Assembly: GCA_016490735.1 (NCBI GenBank)
Contig: JAEMWC010001404.1
Span: 80,001-144,000, forward strand
Direction of reading: 5' to 3'
Source of the DNA: Pachyseris speciosa
Taxonomy: Eukaryota > Cnidaria > Anthozoa > Scleractinia > Pachyseridae
Length of the DNA stretch: 64,000 nucleotides
Shown: one piece after another, positions 10,728 to 18,603 of the stretch
Layout of the letters: each line of letters starts with the position of its first letter
Position numbering within the stretch: position 1 is the stretch's first letter
Program-made: the position numbers and the translations under genes
The notes under the pieces: generated by a model
The model's input: only the letters and a program-made list of their open reading frames with translations
Database searches by the model: none
What the model was told of the DNA's origin: nothing

Positions 10728-10909
10728 ACTGACGTTGGGAGCAGGTCAATTGTGGATTCATATGTTCCTGTGAAAGAAGTGAGTGTGAATGATATATGAA
10801 ATGAATCATCTATTAACTGCGCAAAATGAAATCAAATGAAGAATGATCCTCGCAGTTGTGAACGCAATTTATGCAATTGGGAAGAGAAGCCTGAAATAAA
10901 AGAAATTCA

Positions 10910-10983
10910 GGACCTCAACGGGGTTCGAACCCATGACCTCGCGATTACCGGTGCGATGCTCTAACCAACTGAGCTATGAGGCG
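10910..10983 (-). tRNA. tRNA-like core, copy 14 (variant D)
   Basis: Matches copy 8 in the ATGGG T stem and CGC acceptor; the hairpin loop is interrupted (TTTATTTC). Confidence 0.35.
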
Positions 10984-11162
10984 ACTGACGTTGGGAGCAG
11001 GTCAATTGTGGGTTCATATGTTCCCGTGAAAGAAATGAGTGTGATTGATATATGAAATGAATCATATATGAACAGCGGAAATGAAATCAAATGAGGAATG
11101 ATCCTCGCAGTTGTGAACATAATTTATGCAATTGCGAAAAGAAGCCAGAAAAAAAAATTTCA

Positions 11163-11210
11163 GCACCTCAACGGGGTGCGTACCCGTGACGTCGCGATTA
11201 CCGGTGCGAT

Positions 11211-11236
<26 letters not shown>
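11163..11236 (-). tRNA. tRNA-like core, copy 15
   Basis: B box is damaged (GGTACGCACCCC), which should weaken an internal Pol III promoter; the rest is consensus. Confidence 0.35.
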
Positions 11237-11251
<15 letters not shown>

Positions 11252-11414
11252 AGGTGAATTGTGGGTTCATATGTTTCCGTGAAAGAAATGAGTGTGAATG
11301 ATATATGACATGAATCATCTATGAACTGCGGAAATGAAATCAAATGAAGAATGATCCTCGCAGTTGTGAACGCAATTTATGCAATTGCGAAAAGAAGCCT
11401 GAAATAAAAATTCG

Positions 11415-11487
11415 GCACCTCAACGAGGTTTGAACCCGTCACCTTGCGATAACCAGTGCGATGCTCTAACCAACTGAGCTATAAGCC
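11415..11487 (-). tRNA. tRNA-like core, copy 16
   Basis: Anticodon loop reads CTGGTTA (T33 restored, anticodon GGT) and the B box GGTTCAAACCT. One base is missing at the acceptor 5' side. The T half is shared exactly with copy 17. Confidence 0.35.
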
Positions 11488-11664
11488 ACTGACGTTAAGA
11501 GCAGGTCAATTGTGGGTTCATATAATCCCCTCAAAGAAATGAGTGTGAATGATATATGAAATGAATCATATATGAACTGCGGAAATGAAATCAAATGAAG
11601 ATTATCCTCGCAGTTGTGAACGCAATTGATGCAATTGCGAAAAGAAGCCTGAAATAAAAATTCG

Positions 11665-11712
11665 GCACCTCAACGAGGTTTGAACCCGTCACCTTGCGAT
11701 AACCAGTGCGAT

Positions 11713-11738
<26 letters not shown>
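11665..11738 (-). tRNA. tRNA-like core, copy 17
   Basis: Same loop CTGGTTA and B box GGTTCAAACCT as copy 16, with a complete acceptor 5' strand; probably a recent neighbour duplication. Confidence 0.4.
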
Positions 11739-11753
<15 letters not shown>

Positions 11754-11915
11754 AGGTCAATTGTGGGTTCATATGTTCCCGTGAGAGAAATGAGTGTGAA
11801 TCATATATGAAATGAATTATATATGAACCGCGAAAATGAAATCAAATGAAGAATGATCCTCGCAGTTGTGAAAGCAATTTATGCAATTGCGAAAAGAAGG
11901 CTAAAAAAAAATTCA

Positions 11916-11989
11916 GGATCTCAACGGGGTTCGAACCAGTGACTTGCCGATTACCGGTGCGATGCTCTAACCAACTGAGCTATGAGGGC
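11916..11989 (-). tRNA. tRNA-like core, copy 18
   Basis: Acceptor altered to GCCCTCA, anticodon arm altered (TCGGCAAG) and T stem 5' side CTGG; the following hairpin is broken (TTAGCC). Confidence 0.3.
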
Positions 11990-12167
11990 ACTGACGTTGG
12001 GAGCAGGTCAATTGTGGGTTCATATGTTGCCGTGAAACAAATGAGTGTGAATGATATATGAAATGAATCATATATGAACTGCGGAAATGAAATCAAATGA
12101 CGAATGAGCCTCGCAGTTGTGAACGCAATTTATGCAATTGCGAAAAGAAGCCTGAAAAAAAAAATCA

Positions 12168-12240
12168 GGACCTTAACGGGGTTTCAACCCGTGACATCGC
12201 GATTACCGGTGCGATGCTCTAACCAACTGAGCTATAAGCC
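12168..12240 (-). tRNA. tRNA-like core, copy 19
   Basis: One base missing from the acceptor (GGCTTATAGC) and B box GGTTGAAACCCC. Confidence 0.3.
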
Positions 12241-12417
12241 ACTGACGTTAAGAGCAGGTCAATTGTGGGTTCATATAATCCCCTCAAAGAAATGAGTGTG
12301 AATGATATATGAAATGAATAATATACGAACTGCGGAAATGAAATCAAATGAAGAATGATCCTCGCAGTTGTGAACGCAATTTATGCAATTCCGAAAAGAA
12401 GCCTCAAAAAAAATTCA

Positions 12418-12465
12418 GGACATCAACTGGATCGAACCCGTAACCTCGCGATTACCGGTGCGATC

Positions 12466-12490
<25 letters not shown>
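12418..12490 (-). tRNA. tRNA-like core, copy 20
   Basis: D-arm 3' strand is GAGG and B box GGTTCGATCCAG. This unit is nearly identical to the next one. Confidence 0.35.
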
Positions 12491-12505
<15 letters not shown>

Positions 12506-12667
12506 AGGTCAAATGTGGGTTCATATGTTCCCGTGAAAGAAATGAGTGTCAATGATATATGAAATGAATCATATATAAACTGCGGAAATAAAATCAAATG
12601 AAGAATGATCCTCGCAGTTGTGAACGCAATTTATGCAATTCCGAAAAGAAGCCTCAAAAAAAATTCA

Positions 12668-12715
12668 GGACATCAACTGGATCGAACCCGTAACCTCGCG
12701 ATTACCGGTGCGATC

Positions 12716-12740
<25 letters not shown>
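12668..12740 (-). tRNA. tRNA-like core, copy 21
   Basis: Core identical to copy 20, 250 bp away: the freshest single-unit duplication in the array. Confidence 0.35.
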
Positions 12741-12755
<15 letters not shown>

Positions 12756-12919
12756 AGGTCAAATGTGGGTTCATATGTTCCCGTGAAAGAAATGAGTGTC
12801 AATGATATATGAAATGAATCATATATAAACTGCGGAAATAAAAACAAATGAAGAATGATCCTCGCAGTTGTGAACGCAATTTATGCAATTGCGAAAAGAA
12901 GCCTGAAAAAAAAAATTCA

Positions 12920-12993
12920 GGAACTCAACGGGGTTCGAACCCGTGACCTCGCAATTACCGTTGCGATGCTCTAACCAGCTGAGCTATGAAGCC
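12920..12993 (-). tRNA. tRNA-like core, copy 22 (near consensus)
   Basis: Near-consensus core with A box TAGCTCAGCTGG and minor anticodon-arm changes (GCAACGGTAATTGC); that change pairs GCAA with TTGC. Confidence 0.45.
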
Positions 12994-13171
12994 ACTGACG
13001 TTGGGAGCAGGTCAATTGTGGGTTCATATGTTCCCGTGAAAGAAATGAGTGTGAATGATATATGAAATGAATCATATATGAACTACGGAAATGAAATCAA
13101 ATGAAGAATGATCCTCGCAGTTGTGAACGCAATTTATGGAATTGCGAAAAGAAGCCTGAAAAAAAAATTCA

Positions 13172-13219
13172 AGACCTCAACGGGGTTCGAACCCGTGACC
13201 TCGCGATTACCGGTGCGAT

Positions 13220-13245
<26 letters not shown>
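13172..13245 (-). tRNA. tRNA-like core, copy 23 (consensus form)
   Basis: Consensus core; only the 3' end of the acceptor changes (GGTCTT in place of GGTCCT). Confidence 0.45.
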
Positions 13246-13260
<15 letters not shown>

Positions 13261-13425
13261 AGATGAATTGTGGGTTCATATGTTCCCGTGAAAGAAATGA
13301 ATGTGAATGATATATGAAATAAATCATATATGAACTGCGGAAATGAAATCAAATGAAGAATGATCCTCGCAGTTGTGAACGCAATTGATGCAATTGCGAA
13401 TAGAAGCCTAAAAAAAAAAAATTCA

Positions 13426-13473
13426 GGACCTTAACGGGGTTGGAACCCGTGACCTCGCGATTACCGGTGCGAT

Positions 13474-13499
<26 letters not shown>
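13426..13499 (-). tRNA. tRNA-like core, copy 24 (near consensus)
   Basis: Last complete core; B box GGTTCCAACCCC, the rest consensus. A 25th unit follows but is cut off within the T arm at about 13694. Confidence 0.4.
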
Positions 13500-13514
<15 letters not shown>

Positions 13515-13693
13515 AGGTGAATTGTGGGTTCATATGTTCCCGTGAAAGAAATGAATGTGAATGATATATGAAATAAATCATATATGAACTGCGGAAATGA
13601 AATCAAATGAAGAATGATCCTCGCAGTTGATAACGCAATTTATGCAATTGGGAAAAGAAGCCTGAAAAAAAAAATTCAGGACCTCAACGGGGT

Positions 13694-13789
13694 TTCCCAA
13701 TTGCATAAATTGTGTTCACAACTGCGAAGATCATTTTTCATTTTATTTCATTTCCGCAGTTCATATATGTTTCATTTCATATATCATTT
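13694..13789 (+). repeat. Inverted partial unit closing the array
   Basis: From about 13694 the sequence reads TTTCCCAATTGCATAAATTG and runs to 13789 as the reverse complement of the unit segment at about 13559-13650, forming a hairpin of about 90-bp arms at the end of the array. The join lies inside the T arm of the 25th core (GGGG|TTTCCC). Confidence 0.9.
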
Positions 13790-13804
13790 ACAATGTTACT
13801 TCTC
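13790..13804. other. Right copy of 15-bp target-site duplication
   Basis: ACAATGTTACTTCTC, exact copy of 7571-7585; polymerase coding similarity resumes within it. Confidence 0.9.
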
Positions 13805-16795
13805 TCAGAATAAGCACAAAAGACAAAAGAGTCCCAAGAATCAACTTGATGCTTCTTCATGAAGACGAAAGAACACACTATTGTTTTGTGAAGAGGCTTT
13901 GGTCTTTGCTTTCCGACCAAACAAAACACAGAGACAAAAAACACTTCTGCGTAATGTGCCATATCGGTTTCACAACAGAAAAGTTTCTTGCCAATCACCA
14001 AAACACTGCAAAGGTGTGAACGGAACTCCAACAAGAATTGAAATGCCTGAAAAAGGTAAAAACGCACTGAAGTTTCAAAACCTCCAGAAGCAAATTAAAG
14101 CACACATTCCTGATTTACGCCGATTTCGAAGCTTTGATTGAAAAAATCCCGAAGATCAACGTGAACGAACTGCCTGCACCGAAAAAACAAACAAGCATAC
14201 AGCCTGTGGGTTTGCAGTAACATGTGTGAGAAGCGATGGGCAAAGCTGCGAAGCTGCGAAATACAGACAAGGCTGTGATAATGACAAAAACGCAGTGGAG
14301 GAGTTTCTCAACAAAATTCTTCACCTGGAAAAAAACTACGCGAAAGCTTGGAAAAACCAGCGCCGCTCACAATGACACCCCATGACTGGCACAAATTCAA
14401 CACCGTGCCACATCTGCAACGAAGGCCTTGTGAAAGAAGAATTTCTTAACTCAATGCCGGTGTGGGACAGCGGCACAGGCAAGTACTGCGGACAAAGCCA
14501 CAGAGGCTGCTTTTAGAAAGCTTTGAAAGAAATTGTGTTAGTTGGGCCCAAAACACAAAGAAAACCAAAAACGGCATCGACAAATGGATCGAGAAAAATC
14601 AAGAAGAATGTCTTTTCAGCGGAACGCCACTTCTTTGCAAAATGTTCAGAGACGCTGTGAAAGATCACTGCCACATCACAGGCAAATTCCACGGCGCCTC
14701 ACACGACGCGTGCAACAAAAAACTGCGGATAAATTCCAAAACAATCCCCATTCCTGTCGTGTTCCACAACCTGAAAGGCTACGATGCGCACCACCTGATG
14801 CAGGCGAAGTCGAAAATGGAGGGGGCTGGAGAACTGAGCTGCATTGCCAAAAACCTGGAGAAATACATCTCATTCTCTTTGGGAAACCTGCGTTTCATTG
14901 ACAGCAACGCCTTTCTGCTCTCCAGCCTCGGCGCACTTGTGAAATCCACACCTAAAGAGGCGCTAAAAATAACGAAAAGACTTTGCCCCGAAGCAGCAAA
15001 ACTCGATTTGTTGTGCAAAAAAGGAATTTACCCATATGAGTATATGGATTCATGGGAAATATTTGGCGAAACGAGCCTCCCCGGGCAAAGAACTATTCTT
15101 TAGCACCCTTTCAAGCGAGCATATCTCAGACGACGATTACCAGCATGCACAAAAGGTTTGGGAAAAATTCAAATGCAAAACCCTCGGCGACTAGCACGAC
15201 CTTTATGTTAAAACAGACGTTGCACTCTTGGCAGATGTATTCGAAAACTTACGCGATCTCTGCCAAAAGCAGTATGGCTTGGATCCAGCCCACTATTACA
15301 CATCCCTCGGACTGTCGTGGGACGCGCTCCCTAAAAAGACAGGTGTCGAGTTGGAACTCCTGACAGATATTTACATGCATTTGTTTTTTGAACGCGGAAT
15401 GCGCGGAGGCATTTCAATGGTCAGCAAGAGGTACGCCAAAGCAAACAACCCACTGGTGCCAGGTTATGACAAAAGCAAACCAAATACCTTTATCATGGAT
15501 TTTGACGCCAACAACCTTTATGGCTGGGCAATAAGCAAAGCCCTTCCAGTAGGAAAATTTAAGTGGAAGGTTTGGGCCCCCACAGAGGACGAAATTCTCG
15601 AGATTGAAGAAAACGGCAAAAAGGGTTATTTCCTTGAAGTCGACCTCGAGTACCCCCCAGAGCTCCACGAAGAGCACAACAGCTATCCTCTTGCACCTGA
15701 GTAAAAGGCTGTGAAAAAAGAATGGCTGTCCCCATACCAAAAGAGAATGATAGAAAAACTCAATCTTAATCCACCAGACTGTCAAAAGCTTTTACTGACG
15801 TTGCAGGACAAAAATAACTACGTAGTGCACTACCGAAACCTGCAGTTTTACCTGAAACAGGGCATGAGGCTGAAGAAAGTCCACAGAGTGTTGGAGTTCG
15901 AACAAAAACGCTGGATGGAGCCTTACATACACACAACACATAAGCTTATGAACAACTCTGTCGTCGGGAAAACCATGGAAAACCTGCGCAACCGTACGGA
16001 TGTGAAACTGGTGCCCCCCCCCCCCCCCGAAACAACCAGGCCAAGGAAACTGATTGCAAACCCCATTCACTCGAGGAACGAGTTCTTTGAAAACGATCTT
16101 GCAGGAATAAGCATGGCAAATGCAAGCTCTGCTTGAACAAATCTGTTTACACGGGGATGACAATACTGGAAAACAGTAAACTGCTGATGTATGAATTTTT
16201 CTACAACATCTTGAAAAAGCAGTATGGGCAGAAATGCGAGCTTCTGTACACAAATACAGATATCTTCCTGCTCGAAATCCAAACAGAGGACATTTACAAA
16301 GACATGGGGCCCGAAGGCTGCCTTGACCAAAATCTCTTTGACACAAGCGACTACCTTTAAAGACCACCCACTGCATTCAGAAACCAACAAAAAGGTTTTG
16401 GGCAAAATGAAAGACGTGTGTGCAGGGACTCCGATCGCTGAGTGTGTGTGTCTGCGGCCAAAGATGTACTTCATCATCAGAGCCGACGAAAAAAAAACAT
16501 GAAAAGGGCCAAAGGCGTGAAAAAGAACGTGGTCAGAAAGGAGATCTTGCACGAACAGTACAAAGAAACCCTCTTCGTCAAGAAGCAGCTGACACACGGA
16601 ATGAACATTCTCCGGAGCGAAGGGCACAACATATTCGGAATAAACGTGAACAAAACCTCTCTTTCTCCGTTTGATTCGAAAAGATGGATAGAAGAGGACG
16701 GAATCAAAACAAACGCCTTCGGTTACAATCCTACGCCGACTGATGCAGAAATGGATGAAATCATGGATTTCCTTGGTTGGGTTTTGGGGAGTTGA
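13790..16795 (+). pseudogene. Polinton protein-primed family B DNA polymerase, exonuclease and polymerase domains, broken
   Basis: Similarity resumes in the duplicated codons and passes a Cys/His segment (HFCVMCHIGF), then IYADFEALIEK (exonuclease I DxE) near 14115, CHICNEGLVKEEFL, DHCHITGKFHGASHDACN near 14660, VVFHNLKGYDAHH (exonuclease II), DVALLADVFEN, motif A DANNLYGWAISK near 15505, and motif B KLMNNSVVGKTMENLRNR near 15945. Motif C, normally YTDTDS, reads YTNTDI near 16250, so a catalytic aspartate is lost. About 18 residues are missing before motif B, a C-run lies at 16014-16027, and there are at least seven shifts or stops (for example TAG 14515-14517 and the break at 15103). The enzyme class copies DNA from a terminal protein primer; this copy is inactive. 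Confidence 0.88.
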
Positions 16796-16865
16796 TGGCA
16801 AAACTTTCCAATTGAATGTTTGTGTGGTACAGTATATCATGGCACTGGTTGCAGGTCAGATTCAA

Positions 16866-17302
16866 ATGGCACATCCATCAATGAATTCAAGCCAGCAAAA
16901 AAGGCCGGTTGATGAATTTAATTGTTCTGGCCAAACAGAGATGGATACTTTGGTTAAACTTATATTACCAAACATTTTTATTCCAGGAAATGATAAGGAA
17001 AGCGTTGAGTTTTTTAATGAATGGATTAAACCAGTTTTGATGAAAATCCGGGGTTAAAAAATAAAATCATAGCCGCAGCCAATGAAATGGAAAAAGAAAC
17101 CGGCAAAAGCAACTGCATTTTAGATATGTTAAAGAGAGATCCATCTATCGGAGAAGAATTTGTGGAATTTGTGAATTTGTGGGCAGTTTACTTCATGTTG
17201 AATAACGAACAACTAGCCGTTTTGGAAAAAGTCATATATCCACCTAACAATTATTCACTGATTAAGAAGCTAAGATTATTAATACAGAGATTAATCAATT
17301 AG
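16866..17302 (+). pseudogene. Small Polinton-associated ORF, one frameshift
   Basis: From ATG 16866 a frame of about 60 codons (MAHPSMNSSQQKRPVDEF start) continues after a one-base shift near 17050 into ANEMEKETGKSNCILDML and ends at TAA 17300-17302, giving about 145 residues of mostly helical, uncharged-to-acidic protein. It lies between polymerase and integrase and meets the integrase tail-to-tail. Not recognised; Polintons carry several small ORFs of unknown role. Confidence 0.5.
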
Positions 17303-18279
17303 ATGAGGTTTTCAGGGGGTGGCTCTGTGTTTGGCGGAACAACCAACAACTCTTCGCGCACGAAACTGCGTTGGGGTCCGTCGTGCAAATAGTACAAAAC
17401 AGGCGTGTCAGGTTTCATGACAGTTCTTTCAATCTTGAAGACTTTCAAAGACCAGACAGGATCTGTGGCTCTTTTTTTGCCGCCCTCCAACTCTCCAGGT
17501 TGGTAAAGATAGCGAACATTTACAAGAGGAGGGAGCTGTTTTTCACGCTTTCCCACAGGTCTTTGATATGACGTTGAAAGCTTGGAAAGAACCGCCTTTT
17601 CTTTGATCGCAACCGCCGGCTTCTTCTCAGTCAGGCTTGTTTCCTCGTTGTTCAAGGCCGCAACAACCTCTGGAAGCCGTTTCACCCACTCGACAGATCG
17701 CTGGCCTTCCTGCAAACGCATTTCCACAACATACTGGTAACCAAACAGGCGCTCAGCCGGGGTGCAGTTGAAACGCTCGACAATGGCCTGGTCGCGGTAA
17801 ATTTCAGGTTGCACGCGCCGGATATACGTTTTGTGGTTTTCCATTTCTTTAGTAAATAAATTCATGCCCAGGATCAACCTGGAGCATTTCAGATCATTTC
17901 AGAGGCGAGCGTTTGTAAATTTTGCGAAACCCCTCGGCGACTTTTTTTTTTAGGTCAAAGGTTCGGCCTCTTTGTAACGGCTGGCAAGTCTACAACTGTA
18001 AGAGCGTACTTGTAGACCTTGCGCCCGCGCGGGAGTTTGTCATGCGGCAAAAAAAGAAGGTCAGCTTGGTGCACCTTGTTGGGCGTGAAAACATCGAACT
18101 TCGACCGAGGAATGCGCCGAGGCGCCGGGAGATAAATCTGCCAAAGCGCCTGCTTGATCAGCCACTTTCTTGCGTAGTCCTCAGTTACCTTTGCAGCTTC
18201 AGCCAGTTTTTTAAATCGCGGCGAGGCCTTTCCAATAGCCCCCGGGGCTGTAATAGACCTTCGCGAGTTTGGCGTCCAT
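17299..18279 (-). pseudogene. Polinton-type DDE integrase, broken
   Basis: The minus-strand reading begins at ATG 18277-18279 (MDAKLAKVYYSPGGYWKGL), shifts near 18205 into KWLIKQALWQIYLPAPRRIP and HQADLLFLPHDKLPRGRKVY (first catalytic Asp), shifts again near 17950, passes QVDPGHEF (second Asp) near 17870, and after one more shift continues for 192 codons (17877-17299) with IVERFNCTPAERLFGYQY (catalytic Glu), VVAALNNEET and a C-terminal SH3/chromo-like tail ending near FVREELLVVP. This is the retrovirus-like integrase that inserts Polintons. The C-terminal third is well preserved; at least three shifts disable the gene. Confidence 0.88.
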
Positions 18280-18303
18280 ATTTCAACACATTATGAAACT
18301 TTT

Positions 18304-18493
18304 GCTGTTTTCATTCGTTCGTTCGTTCGTTCACTCATTCATTCATTCACTTGTTCACTCGTTGAACACTCATCCATTCATTCATTTATTCACTCACGCA
18401 CTCAAGCACGCACTCAAGCACTCGTTCATTCATTCATTCATTCATTCACTTATTTACTCATTCACTCATTCGCTCATTCACTCATTCATTTTG
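18304..18493. repeat. (ATTC)n-type microsatellite
   Basis: Degenerate ATTC/GTTC/ACTC tetranucleotide tract between the integrase start and the lectin exons. Confidence 0.9.
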
Positions 18494-18603
18494 ATCTTCA
18501 TACATGTAGCTCTACAACACACTTTTAGAAATGAATTTTAAGCCGTGTTTACTTCCTAAAACAAGTGCAAGCACAGCAATGGCAAACAAAAACTTCCCCT
18601 CAC

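Larger units (their letters stand above)
7586..13789 (-). repeat. Tandem array of about 24.5 tRNA-like units (about 252 bp each) inserted in the polymerase pseudogene
   Basis: Twenty-four tRNA-like cores recur every 248-257 bp (two shortened steps of about 232-235 bp), all on the minus strand. In minus-strand order each unit has: a CCCACAATTGACCTGCTCC block; a tRNA-like core with A box TAGCTCAGTTGG and B box GGTTCGAACCC; a hairpin CCTGAA-T(n)-TTCAGG whose loop is a T-run able to stop RNA polymerase III; a CGCAATT/AATTGCG palindrome; and a CATATATG-rich block. The array contains higher-order repeats (see findings) and ends on the right with an inverted partial unit. It begins and ends between two copies of a 15-bp duplication. 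Whether any unit is transcribed cannot be told from sequence. Confidence 0.95.
6710..18279. mobile_element. Polinton/Maverick relic interrupted by a 6.2 kb satellite
   Basis: The relic pairs a protein-primed family B DNA polymerase (plus strand, 6710-7585 and 13790-16795) with a Polinton-type integrase (minus strand, 18279-17299), with a small ORF between them. Without the satellite the recognisable part is only about 5.4 kb, against 15-20 kb for complete Polintons. No capsid, ATPase or protease gene is visible, so this was an internally deleted copy before it decayed. Every reading frame carries several shifts or stops. Long terminal inverted repeats could not be recognised. Polintons are large DNA transposons related to adintoviruses; this copy cannot make any intact product. 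Confidence 0.85.

Noticed and set aside
7659..13499. Cluster of 24 genuine tRNA-Thr genes
   Set aside because: The anticodon stem does not pair without a bulge, position 33 is C in nearly all copies, several copies lack the T arm, and the cores are embedded in a satellite. Called tRNA-like.
15792..16840. Long minus-strand ORFs opposite the polymerase
   Set aside because: Shadow frames of the plus-strand polymerase, with no motifs of their own.
17922..18296. 124-codon plus-strand ORF
   Set aside because: Antisense to the integrase N-terminus, whose catalytic motifs are on the minus strand.
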